A stretch of DNA of 64,000 nt from contig NC_057764.1 in assembly GCF_010389155.1 (NCBI RefSeq), positions 8,680,001 to 8,744,000 on the forward strand, in the 5' to 3' direction. This document shows, one piece after another, positions 1-11,205 of the stretch; positions within the stretch are counted from its first letter, which is position 1, and every line of letters starts with the position of its first letter. Source of the stretch: Erigeron canadensis (taxonomy: Eukaryota; Streptophyta; Magnoliopsida; Asterales; Asteraceae). The notes under the pieces were generated by a model. That model ran no database searches. It saw nothing but the letters and a program-made list of their open reading frames with translations, and was not told where the DNA came from. The translations under genes were made by a program, and so were the position numbers.

Positions 1-589
1 TGGAAATAAAGTATGTCAAGTCACATCAAAGAAACTTACATACTTTACCTTAAAGAAGCATGTTATGGATTTGTCCTACAAATCCATAAATGCATCCAAC
101 CATATTTGTACGGCATATTGCCATGTCATCAAGATATGTTTGCCTATAAATATAAGACTTCTCACACTTGCTAAAATGCTTGGAACTTTGGCAATTGCAA
201 CATGTGATATTACTCTAAGTATTCTTACGAGTAATTCCTTGTCGCATAGATCATTTATATTTCTAGAGTTGTTTAGATATCTTCACAAGTGTGATTATCT
301 TTGTTCCGCAACAACTCTTGTATTTTGTATATAAAAATAAATAAAATACATTGAAAAATACATCTCGACTCATTGCCATAATACTTGAATATAATAGTAT
401 TTATATAGTTTCAAGCACTTGTTCTTTATTGTTCATATCCATATCTGGATCGTGGTTCATAACTAGTCTTTATCTAGATTCGAACCACTTGCCAGTCGGG
501 TTACTTGATATACTTGTGTTTATTGTTAACCTATTTTATATCTTGTTATATCTTGTTCTCGTTGTACATCTAATGTAGGTGGACCCACA
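1..589 (+). repeat. SIRE-1 5' LTR, 3' part only
   Basis: This matches 11559-12145 of the 3' LTR and ends in CCACA two bases before the primer-binding site. A TATA box (TATAAA, 145-150) should drive the genomic RNA, and the AATAAATAAAATAC stretch near 335-348 resembles a plant polyadenylation signal. About 350 bp of U3 lie outside the window. Confidence 0.95.
145..150 (+). promoter_or_regulatory. SIRE-1 LTR TATA box
   Basis: TATAAA lies in the context GCCTATAAATATAAG. It is conserved in the 3' LTR copy at 11700-11706. RNA would start about 30 bp downstream. Confidence 0.7.
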
Positions 590-591
590 TT

Positions 592-604
592 TGGTATCAG
601 AGCC
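592..604 (+). other. SIRE-1 primer-binding site (initiator Met-tRNA)
   Basis: TGGTATCAGAGCC complements the 3' end of plant initiator methionine tRNA and lies two bases after the LTR end. It primes minus-strand DNA synthesis. Confidence 0.93.
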
Positions 605-651
605 TCCCAGGTTAAATCATTAAATTGTTATACCTGTTTTGATCCTACAAG

Positions 652-3034
652 ATGTCTGGAACCGAACAAACTCAACAAAATCAAAATGGTAACCCAAATG
701 TCAACCAAAATGCAACTCCACCACCACCACCACCACCAGCTCAACCCAGTGTTCATGTTCACTTTCCAAACAATCCGATACCTAAATTTAATGGAAATAG
801 TGACACATTCGTTACTTGGAAAGCATGTATGCTCAAGTACATCGCTGGAGTTGAAAGACACTTGACCACCATTCTTGTAGAAGGTCCTTATGTTCCCATG
901 AATGCATCAACTGTTGTTTTTAACCAAGATGGGACCCCTAGGTTAACACCCAAGGAGAAAGATCATTGGTCAGAGGAAGACCATCGTTTGGCTGACCTAG
1001 ATTCCAAATTACAAAATATTATTCTCTTTGCTGTCCCAGAAAGTTTAAAACCCACTCTTGTTGTACCTGATAATTCTAAGTTAATGTGGGAAGAGTTGTT
1101 AACACAGTTTGAAGGAACAAAGGAAACAATCACCACAAGAAAAGTTTCTTTGAATAAAAAGTATGAAGCATTTTTTGCATTACCAAATGAATCTTTAACT
1201 AAAACATATCTTAGATTTACAAATTTGGTCAATCAATTAAAAGCTCTTGGTGTTACAAAGGACAAAGAAATTTTACTTGAAAAGTTTTGTGATATATTAC
1301 CTTCTAAATGGGAGAATTTGATCATGGTATTAAGACAAGGTAAAACTCTTCACAGTCACACTCTGGCCTCCTTGTATGGTGCCTTTAGATACACTGAGCA
1401 GAATAAAGCTGAGAGAGCTGTGGTTGAGCAAGATGCAAAGATTCATACTTCAACTAGCTCTGCATTGGTTCATTATTCTGAACCACAAGATACTGCCCTA
1501 CTGTCTTCTGAGAGTGATCAGTCTGACTCTGTGAAGAAGATGGTAGCTGAGTTAATGAAAGCTGGTATTTCTGAATATGCATCACATGAATGTGATGAGG
1601 ATGATGATGATGACCTTGTTGCTATGATTGCCAAAACTTTTAATCGTTTTAAATTTAAATCAAAGAGAAATGGCAAACAATTTTCTTTAAATAATATTGT
1701 CGATAAGTCCAATTTAGAATGTTTTAAATGTGGAAAGAAAGGACATTTTATGAAGGAATGTAGATCATCTCAACCCTCCTCATCACACACTGCCCCTAAC
1801 CATTCTATTTTTCAGAAGCCTGATGATGGATACAAAGCTAAGTACAAAAAGCTGAAAGCCCACATGGCGATAATGGCTCAGGAAGAATCCAATAAGAATA
1901 GCTGCATGGTGGAAGACACTGAAAAATGGGAGGATTCTGACATGTCATCTGATGATGAAGAAGAGGTAAGGGATATGTGTTTTATGGCTCGTGAAGATCA
2001 TGGTCATGTTGTCAAGTCTGATGTTGAATCTGGTCGTTGGGTGGATATCATCATAAAGAAGGTTAGTACATTTGGCTTTGAGAAGGATGAAGAACAAAAA
2101 CTAGATCTTTTGGTTCTTATAGAGGCCGATATAGCTTCTGTTGAAACTGTGCGTTCAGAGAGTATAAAAATGTTTGAAAGAAATTCTTCTGGACTGAACG
2201 CCAGTCAGGCCAGATTAAAAGAACTGAAAGATGTTCAATTGGCCTTGAAAAGTTATCAATCTCTGGTTTCCAAACTTGAATTGGAAAAGGAAGAATTAAA
2301 AATTATTTTGGAAACAGAACAGAAAATAATTAAATCTTGGATGAAATCACCTTTTCCTAAAGCTGCCATTAAGAAAACATTTGAAAATCAAAGAATCGCT
2401 TATGGCACTGGTGATCTTCATCTTGCATCCGTAATAACTGATTTGGATGCACTTCCTAAAGAAATGAGACCAGAGATCATTTTTAAAGATCTTGGAAAAT
2501 CAAAAGTGATAACTGATCAAAACCAGGAACAACCTGAGGGCAAATCTGAAGCATGTCAGACCTGTGCTTCAGACAAGAAAGCTAAACCCAAGAAGCCTTC
2601 CCCTCAGTCTTCAAATAAGGTTCCTAAGAACCTTCAGAAGAAGAAAAATGTGATCCCGTGCTGAGCCTTCTACCTCAGATTCTGGTAGAGCTCAGGTGTC
2701 TAATTCAGAGTCTATTTTGTTAAGGATTGAAAGTCAATTTCAAAATTTGGCTAGGCAAGTGCAGAGTTGTAATGCACGTTTAAAAAATGTTGAAAGCACT
2801 CCCTAAAATCCTAAACAAAATCTAAAACCTTTTTCAAAGAAAATCAAGCAAGAAAAGCAAAAATCTGAGAAGAAAAAGGCTTTTGAAGTCATTAAACCAA
2901 CTGTTTTTGTGTCATCTGAAATTATGACTGAACTTCCCTTTGATCCTTCTGTCCCTTACGTACCAAAGAAATCTGAGGCTGCTCAGGGAGAGCCCAGTGG
3001 ACCCATCAAGTGATGGGTTCCCATAAAGAACTAA
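652..3034 (+). pseudogene. gag: SIRE-1 gag, frameshifted near its 3' end
   Basis: Gag forms the particle and packages RNA. From the ATG at 652 the reading frame is open to 2664. Residues about 45-240 are the copia Gag domain, and a CCHC zinc knuckle ([14 protein letters not shown]) spans 1720-1761, about residues 357-370. An acidic stretch and then a helical, probably coiled-coil region rich in Lys and Glu follow. A frameshift near 2655 gives a stop at 2662-2664; the other frame continues with two further in-frame stops (TAA near 2804 and TGA at 3011-3013) to a TAA at 3032-3034 after a Trp-Val-Pro motif. The same Trp-Val-Pro-x-x-Asn-stop occurs in SIRE-3b (49297-49299), so I take 3032-3034 as the ancestral Gag stop. 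The region from 2062 on looks like a removable intron (separate entry). Confidence 0.85.
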
Positions 3035-3051
3035 TCTTTGTGTATGTGTAG
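2062..3051 (+). other. SIRE-1 probable alternative intron between Gag and protease
   Basis: The donor is AAG|GTTAGT and the acceptor TGTGTATGTGTAG|GG. The preceding codon is complete and the next exon begins on a codon, so removal is phase 0; the length, 990 bp, is a multiple of three. The segment holds the Gag C-terminal region and the Gag stop. SIRE-2 has exactly the two flanks joined (31084/31085), and SIRE-3b has the same donor and acceptor arrangement. Splicing itself is inferred; the exact absence in SIRE-2 is seen. Confidence 0.7.
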
Positions 3052-6000
3052 GGTGACCGCAAAAAGAATACTTGGTTTCTTGACAGTGCTGCTGGCAGAA
3101 CCATGACTGGTCACAAAACCCTGCTAGAGGATTATAGGGTGCAAGAGGGGCCCTCAATAACTTTTGGTAATGATGAAAAACGGACAAACTGAGGGATATG
3201 GTGTTGTGAACAATGGACAAGTCAAATTCACTAAAGTTGCATATGTGAATGGTTTGAAATATAACCTGATCAGTGTCAGCCAACTTTATGATGATGGCTT
3301 TAAGGTTTTATTTGATATTTCACAAGGCACCATATTCAACAGAGATTGGAAGGTAGTAATGATTGCTCCAAGGAAGGGAAACATTTATGTTGTAGACATG
3401 AATAGTGCTACTTCTGAACAATGTTTCTATACAAGGGCAGATGAGGACACCAACTGGTTGTGGCACAAAAGGTTATCCCATCTCAATTTCAAAAATATTA
3501 ATAAGTTGTCAAGAAAACAACTTGCTGATGGGATACCAGCCATGTCTTTTAATAAAGACAAGCCATGTCCAGGGTGTGAAATGGGAAAGAAGAAGAGAGC
3601 ATCCTTCAAGACCAAGCAAACTTTCAGCATCACTGAACCACTTCATATGCTTCATATGGATCTTTTTGGTCCTGTGAATGTTCAGACAAGAGCGGGGAAG
3701 AAGTACACTCTGGTTGTAGTCGATGAATATTCAAGATACAGTTGGGTAATCTTCCTCAGAAACAAAAGTGAAGCTGCTGCTGAAATCATTGCCCTCATCA
3801 AACAGATGGAACTCAAGCACAAGCGAAAAGTACGTCAGCTCAGAAGTGACAATGGCACTGAATTCAGAAATTCCACTCTGGAAACCTTCTGCACTGACAC
3901 TGGCATATCTCAGAACTTTTCCTCAGCACACACACCAGAGCAAAATGGTGTTGTAGAAAAAAAGAATCGTACGCTGATAGAAGCTGCCAGAAGTATGTTG
4001 AATGAATCAGGTCTTCCAAAATGTTTTTGGGTTGAAGCTATTGCAACTGCCTGCTACACCCAAAATCGTTCCATCTATGTCAAAAGACATAAGAAGACTG
4101 CCTATGAAGTGCTCAGGAATAGAAAGCCCAATATTGGATATTTCCATGTTTTTGGATGTCCAGTATACATTCTGAATAATTCCAGCAAATTGGGCAAATT
4201 TGATGTCAAAGCTGATGAAGGTTACTTCTTAGGATATTCAACGATTCGCAAGGCCTTTAGAGTCTATAACAAAAGACTTGAAAAGGTTGATGAGTCAATT
4301 CATGTTACCTTTGATGAATCAAATTCTGCAATCTTTAATAAACCAATCTCTGAACCACCTTCAGAAGGTCCTATCAGTTTTGGTGAATATGATCACAATG
4401 AAAAATCTGATCAGTCACCTGAACATGTTTCTGATCATTCCAGTTCAGAACCTGTTACAAGTCAGCAAAGTAATATTCCATTTTATCCTTCAGTCACATT
4501 CAAACTACCCTCTGAATTGACTATTGGATCAGATGTGCGTGCTGCTTCTCAGATATCAGTATCCCCTGAAATACATCATAATGAAGAATTTCATGATGCA
4601 AATCGTGATTTACAAGATGATGAAGATGATGAAATTGAAATAGTCTATTCTGAACCATCTTCTGAAGTAAGCCAGAGGAGTTCTTGCACTGATATCATTA
4701 TTCATCCTGGTCATTACTCTAAATGGACTCACTCACATCCAATTGATCAAGTGATTGGCGATCCAAGTAGAGAGGTTCAGGCCAGAAGAGCCACAAGCGA
4801 TCAATGCTTCTATGTCAGCTTCTTATCACTGATAGAACCAAAGAAGATTGACGAGGCTATGAAAGATCCAAGTTGGGTTGACGCCATACAAGAAGAGCTT
4901 AACCAATTTGAAAGGAACAATGTTTGGGAGCTTGTTCCATGTCCCCCAAATCTGAAGAAAGAAACAATTGGGACAAGATGGGTTTTTCGAAACAAAGTTG
5001 ATGAAGATGGTCATGTAATCAGAAACAAGGCCAGACTTGTTGCCAAGGGTTATGCCCATGAAGAAGGTGTTGATTTTGATGAGACTTTTGCACCAGTGGC
5101 CAGACTTGAAGCTATCAGAATTTTCCTAGCATTCGCAGCTCATCATGAGTTCAAAGTCTACCAAATGAATGTCAAAAGTGCTTTTCTGAATGGAGAGCTA
5201 GAAGAAGTTGTGTATGTGTATCAACCACCAGGATTTGAAAGCAAAGAAAAACCTCATTGGGTGTATAGACTGAACAAAGCTTTATATGGGCTGAGACAAG
5301 CACCTAGAGCTTGGTATGATACTCTAACTCGACATCTTTTAGATAATGGTTTTCATAGAGGTGCAATAGATAACACTTTATTCATCTTGCATGAGAAAAG
5401 TGATATCTTGCTTGTACAAGTATATGTTGATGATATTGTGTTTGGTTCTACAAATGAAAAATTGTGTGACAAGTATTCAAAAATAATGTCTTCTAAGTAT
5501 GAAATGAGTATGATAGGTGAACTGACATATTTTTTGGGTCTTCAAGTAAAACAAACCAGTGATGGTATTTTTATAAATCAAGAAAAATATGTCAGAGATT
5601 TGTTAAAGAAATATCAGTTTGATTCTGTTTCATCTAAAGATACTCCAATTTCTGCGCCATTAACTTTGGACTCAGATCCTAATGGAAAACCTATTGATCC
5701 CACAAAATATCGTGGTATGGTGGGATCATTTCTGCGCCATGTCTTTGTGCACGATTTCAATCTGATCCCAGAGAAACACACCATAATGCAGTAAAAAGGA
5801 TTTTTTGATACCTGAAAGGTGTCCCCAGACTAGGTCTTTGGTATCCCAAAGGCTCAAGTCTAGATCTCATGGGCTATTCAGATTCTGATCATGCATGTTG
5901 TAAGATAGATAGGAAAAGTACCACAGGTGGGTGTCATTTCCTTGGTGGCAAATTGGTTAGTTGGACAAGCAAGAAGCAGACTGCAGTATCATTATCCACT

Positions 6001-6333
6001 GCTGAAGCTGAGTACATTTCTGCAGCAAGTTGTTGTGCTCAGATCTTATGGATGAAGAACCAACTAACTAATTATGTTGTTATGTATACCAAAACGCTAA
6101 TATTTTGTGATAACACAAGTGCCATCGCAATATCTCACAATCCTGTTATGCACTCTAAAACCAAGCATATTGATCTCAGGTACCATTTTATTCGTGATCA
6201 TATTTTAAAAGGTGATATTGAAATTCATATCATTCACACTGACAAACAACTAGCTGATGTGTTTACAAAACCTTTAGATGTCAAAACTTTTAAACATCTC
6301 ATCAGCGAGTTAGGAATGCTAAATCCTGTGTAG
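3052..6333 (+). pseudogene. pol: SIRE-1 pol: protease, integrase, RT, RNase H (inactive)
   Basis: The aspartic protease begins at once (Asp-Ser-Ala, Asp codon 3082-3084). A one-base insertion near 3175-3185 shifts the frame into the long reading frame 3164-5794. Next come the GAG-pre-integrase zinc region (His, His, then CPGC) and the integrase core with Asp in MDLFGPV, Asp in RSDNGTEF and Glu in NGVVEKKNR. In RT, YVDD (5423-5434) is intact, but the first catalytic Asp is Asn ([11 protein letters not shown], codon 5168-5170; SIRE-2 keeps Asp). About 45 bases are missing near 5731, which breaks the frame before RNase H (about 5795-6333). RNase H ends LGMLNP like SIRE-2. The copy cannot transpose on its own. 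Confidence 0.92.
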
Positions 6334-6909
6334 CATTTCATAGGAAATAGACAAAAGTATTTTTACTAGTAAAGGAAATTTTTCTCTGAGGGGGAATTTT
6401 TGCCTCAGAAAATATTTTGTCTGAAATGGTTCAGAAACTGAAGGACTTCAGAATTTTAGAAAATGAGAAGATTCAGATTGCACTCCCTTTATCTCTCTCA
6501 GAATTTAAATAAATTACTCCTGAAAAATGATCATTGCTTTGGCATTAAAAACGGTTGAATATTTTTCGAAAAAGTGGGGTCATGGCCGTTGTTGCATTAA
6601 ATGCGGACGTGTAACCAAAAATTATTTCGGATTTCAAACCCGATCAAAATCACTTTCAATAAAATATCATTATATTTTATTGGGTTTGAATTTCAAAATC
6701 ATTTTATTTATTTTCTTTGGAAAATCTTTTCATATTCCTTTGAAAATATAAAACCTTTTTCCCAAAATCATTCTATCATTTATTTCTTTGTCATTTACTC
6801 CCAATCATATTTCTCTCTCAACATTCATTCATCTTTCCATCAAACTATCAAACCCTAAATTCCTTAATACATTTTCATCTCATTTTTCATTTCATCAAAT
6901 CATATTCAA
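6334..6909 (+). promoter_or_regulatory. SIRE-1 pol-to-third-ORF spacer with internal promoter
   Basis: This non-coding spacer has stops in all frames, so read-through from pol is unlikely. It carries TATAAAA (6747-6753), a pyrimidine-rich leader and a telo-box-like AAACCCTAAA just before the ATG at 6910. A 20-bp block, GCCGTTGTTGCATTAAATGC (6585-6604), is 18/20 identical to 34867-34886 in the otherwise diverged SIRE-2 spacer and lies a similar distance upstream of the TATA box. Promoter activity is inferred. Confidence 0.6.
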
Positions 6910-9900
6910 ATGGCTTCCTCATCCATTAAAGAACCCAAAACCTTAATAGCTTTTCAATATTCTCCCCCAAAATCTGCAGTTAAACCCAGTTCTCAATGGC
7001 CAAAGGATTTCGAATCTAAAATCATACGGTTCAACATGAACAATTATAAGGCGGCATTGAACGTCAAAACTGACGGGTTGATGGGCAGATTAAACACATT
7101 CCTTCAACGTTGCCCTATTTCTTATGCCCTTATTGCCGATCCAGAGCAGTTGTACCATGGATACCTATTAGAATTTTGGTACACTGTTGAAGTTGCCAAA
7201 GATGATAAGTCAATAGCCTTCAAATTGAAAGAAGGGACGATGAAGTGCGTGTTGACACTTGATGGTTTCCGGGAGGCACTCCGGTTGAATTATTTGCCTC
7301 CTAACACTCCCTATGAAAAAAGAAGAAAGGGAGTGAATTTTAGAGAAGTATTGTTGGTTACTGGCCATAACCAGATTTTAGATAATGATGGCAACTTGAA
7401 GACATCCGGCCACATTTTTATTGCCGGATTCAAAAACTGTTGGAGATATTTTTGGACACAAATTGTAGAGTGTCTTGGTGGCAATAGTGGCGGATTGGAT
7501 CAGATTTCCTTGATCCAAGTTGAGATGGGTTATTATTTGTGGCATGGTGTAAAGGTGGATTTTGCCGAGATGCTTATTGCTCAGTTGTTGACAAAGCTGA
7601 AGGGGAAGAAGAGCATTCATATTGCCTTCCCAAGATTTTTTAGTTTGTGTTTTCTGGCAATTCTGGGAGAAGGATATTCTGACATCCTTCAGGAGAGCTC
7701 TCAGACTGAATTCTGCAAAGATCTCTCCAAACTGTCTGAGGACGAACCTGAACTCTCCCCTGCAATGCTTCAGGTACTTGGTAACAATGTTAAAACTGAC
7801 GCAGCACGACCAGCTGGCTCAGAAAGATCACTGGGCGGGTCACAAAAGAATGTGAGACCCACCAGTCGATCTAGTGGCAAAATGTTACACTTGTTTAAAC
7901 GCAAAACAAGTTCTACCCAGCCACCTTCGTCTTCCACTGACCAACCTGAGGATCTCCCAAAAGACTCCTCAGGATCTCCAAAGGGTTTTTTAAAATTGCG
8001 TCCTTTTAGGCCATCCTTACAAACCCAAGGATATTAGTACCCAAGCTCAGCCTTCTGAGACCTCAAAACAGGTTTCAGAAGAAGGTCAAATGGGAAAACT
8101 GCAAGCAACCATCTCCAAAACTTCTTTAGGAGGAGATGGTGAAGATATTAGTGTGTCAGCCCAAAACACGTTAGAAGTTGAGTCTGCACGTGCACCCCCT
8201 GTAACTTCACAAATCTTACACTCTGTGCATGCACAAACTTTTGATATTTCTCAGGTGATACCCAGAGAGATGGAGGTTTCAACTTCTGCGGCCAATGAAG
8301 AGACTCTTGGATCCAGCACAAAGGTTACTGAGGCACAACCGGTATCGACTGAAGTAGTTCCAATTCTAACCAGTGACGATGCAACTGCTGAAGCAGCTGC
8401 TGAACTGGGTGCTGGCTTGGATTCTGGGAATCAAGACCAGAGCATATCTGACCAGATAGTAAATATCTGGGATGACGATGAGCTTCCTGAGGGAAACCTC
8501 GAGGACTTTGAGTTTGATGAGGATTTATTGAGGGAGAATCAATCGGATTCTGAGCCAACCCTCAACCTTGTTAACGAACCAATGCCACCACCTCTTTTGG
8601 AAGAACAACAACAACAACAACAAAAACAAAAACAAAACATCATTGATCTTGATCCACCTTACCAAAGACCACCAATTTCACACCAACACCCTTTATTTCC
8701 TGATGGATCAACCCCCGCCTATGTCACCTCAGCCGTTTTACAACCACCACTTCAACACCTTCACCCTCAAATTCATCAAATCCCACCAAGGAGAAATTAT
8801 GACCTGCTAGAGGATCAAGAAAAAGAATTGGACTCTGATACAGAATCTCAGGGTCCTTCTGATGTACTTCTGGAAAAGGCTCTGGCAAGGATTCGAACTT
8901 CTTCGTTGCTTCAGCTTCCACTTCATCTACTCCACATCTCAGTATGGAAGCTCAGTTGGAGAAATCACAAACCGAAGTCCACAACCTACATATTTAGGTT
9001 GAGGGCTTATTTAAATCTCTGACTGCCAACACCAAGTCTCTGGCCGATCTGAAGGGTGCCCAGGATGTTATGGGCACTGAATTTACTAAAGTTGCAGTTA
9101 ATGAGGGCTTGGTGGTTGGGAAGTTGTAAGAATTGGTTGTGGCATGCAATGGATTGAGTAGGGCAATTGGTGAAGCCTTCAAGCTGACCAAGAGGGATGT
9201 GCAGACTTCAGTTGTTGCGAATCTGTAATCCTGGGTACTTATGATTCAAAACTCTTTCTTGGCAGTTGAAAAATAAGTTGGTGAGTTGGGGAAGAAGCCA
9301 AGTGTTGATGAGAAGTCTCTCGGTGATTCTGTTGGTGAAAAGGTTTCTGAGACAATGAAGTCTGTATTCTCTAAAGATCTTATTTCTCGTATTTCAGTGT
9401 CAGTGGCAGAAAAGGTTGAAGAGAAGGTCAGGTCGATGGTTTCTGAGGTCTCCAAGGCAACAAATGACAAGGTTGACAAAGCTGTTAATGAAATGAAAAA
9501 TTCTGTGTCAACTCTTGATCAACAAGTTCAGGACCAGTCGAAGCAACTGGATGAAATCCTGGCCTTGCTCAAAAAGCAGTCATAAGTTGTTGCTCCTCCC
9601 CCCTCTGGTGCATTATCTGAAGAGGAAAGGGGATTACTGAAGGAGGTCTTTGAGCATGAAAAGCTAAATCTGAACTCCTCTTTCAGATTGAGATCTCAGT
9701 TTGCCTCGATGGCAAAGGGTTTTTCGGATAGTGTTTTGCAGCAGAGTTGGGAACCTCTTAAAGGCATGCAAAAGGCCATTGAATTGTATGCACAACTGCC
9801 TGTTGAGGTCCCCAAAGGGGGAAGTGAATTGCCGATTGGTTTGCTGTCCAGTGCACAAGAAATGAAGGAAGCAACCTTGAAACAATCTGAGGGGGAATAA

Positions 9901-10911
9901 CAACTGAAGAAACAATCTAAACCCCAACCATCTGAACAAGCTAGAAAAGACAAAGGTAAAGCTCAGATGGTTGAGGAACCAAAGAAGAAGGGTGCTAAGG
10001 ATTCTGGTTTTGTGGTAGGTGAGAACGTTGATGAACATGGTTATCCTATGCCAGATTTGAATGTTGATCAGAAAAAGTTGGAAGCCCTTCAAAGACAAGT
10101 CTCCAACCAGTTTATTATGTGGAGAGAAACAAAAGAAAAGGAAAGGGCCCAACACTTGGCAATGGGTACCATTGATATGATGGATGCTGCAGCTCTTGAT
10201 CTCACTGTGGAACGATATCAGAAGATCAAACATGATGCAAGAGTGCAGAAGGCCTTGGAAGAAATGGCCGAGTATGAATATAGGGTGAAGTATTCTCCCT
10301 TAGAACAAAAGCTGGACCATCTCACCTTCAAATTATCTATTGAAGATCTGGTGAAGAATAGGAAGAAGGAGATGGAGATCAAAAGAAAAGAAATTATGGC
10401 TAGCGTTCTGAAGGTTGAGAAGGAAATTTGTAGGCCGCCTCAGAAGCCCAAACAAACTGGCCCAAGGTCTACAAGAAAACATGCTCGAGATTCTGACCTC
10501 TCTACATTCATACCTATTTCTAAAGAAGTTGCTCAGGTGAAGGATAAACATGAAAAGGATCAGTATGATTATTATATGAAACACAGGTGCCATCCTGCAG
10601 AGATCCTTGACGTGCAAATTCTGAAGGAAGATGGTCTGAAATTGTTCAGTCTGATTGTGAAGAGAGAAGGTAGAGCAGAAGAAGAATATGAGCAAGTTTC
10701 AGTGCACAAGTTGGGGTATTCTGAGCACAAGGAGATGATCACTGTTCTGAAAGAAAAACCGAAGTCTCATCTAACTGGCGCCTGAATGCTGAAGATCCAA
10801 TAGAAAATGAAGGCGAAATTTGAGATGGAGGAAAGATTATTTGGGAATATCAGTTCTCCAAAAAGAAAGGCTACTGACGCACCTTTTGGCTCAAGGCCTG
10901 CGAAGAAGTAG
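6910..10911 (+). pseudogene. SIRE-1 third ORF (post-pol protein of unknown function), broken
   Basis: The start is the ATG in a good plant context after the promoter-like leader. Residues about 35-260 form a conserved globular domain with LxEFWYT, an LREALxLNY-type segment and GGNSGGLDQI; the same landmarks occur in SIRE-2 and more distantly in SIRE-3. Then come an acidic Ser/Gln-rich middle, a helical region (9286-9585, probably coiled coil) and a basic C-terminal domain ending in a Pro-Lys-Arg-Lys nuclear-localisation-like tail. I see no signal peptide or transmembrane segment. Frameshifts near 8000 and 8950, and stops at 8035, 9583, 9898, 10783 and 10801, break it. The SIRE literature often calls ORFs in this position envelope-like; the sequence here fits a nuclear or nucleic-acid-associated protein better. 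Confidence 0.75.
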
Positions 10912-11205
10912 TCATATCTTTTTGTAAATATTTGTACTTGTAAATATTTTCCATTTTCTTTTCTGTACTTGTAACTGAACAATCATCTCAGTATCTTTTA
11001 TATAGTTGCAAGTTAAATCATATTATTAGGAAATAGTTTAAGTTAGAAAAACAAACAAGAAAATTTTCTTAAGGCATCATGATATATGAGATGTCCTTAG
11101 AAATATTTTTACAACTTAAAAAAAAACTTGTATTTTTAGACTTACAAACCTATATAGATAGAAGTCTAAAATACATAAACTATTTTAGAACAAATAGGGG
11201 GAATT
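10912..11205 (+). other. SIRE-1 3' untranslated region and polypurine tract
   Basis: AT-rich non-coding DNA ends in AATAGGGGGAATT (11194-11205), the plus-strand primer directly before the LTR start TGTTAGG. I see nothing else in it. Confidence 0.8.

Noticed and set aside
65..334. 89-codon frame in the SIRE-1 LTR, repeated at 11620-11889
   Set aside because: It recurs only because the LTR recurs; it overlaps the TATA box and matches no protein I know.
592..604. tRNA gene fragments at the TGGTATCAGAG sites
   Set aside because: They are short primer-binding sites next to LTR ends, not tRNA genes; no cloverleaf surrounds them.
628..861. Minus-strand frame with a run of Trp opposite gag
   Set aside because: It is the antisense of a CCACCA-rich proline tract in gag.
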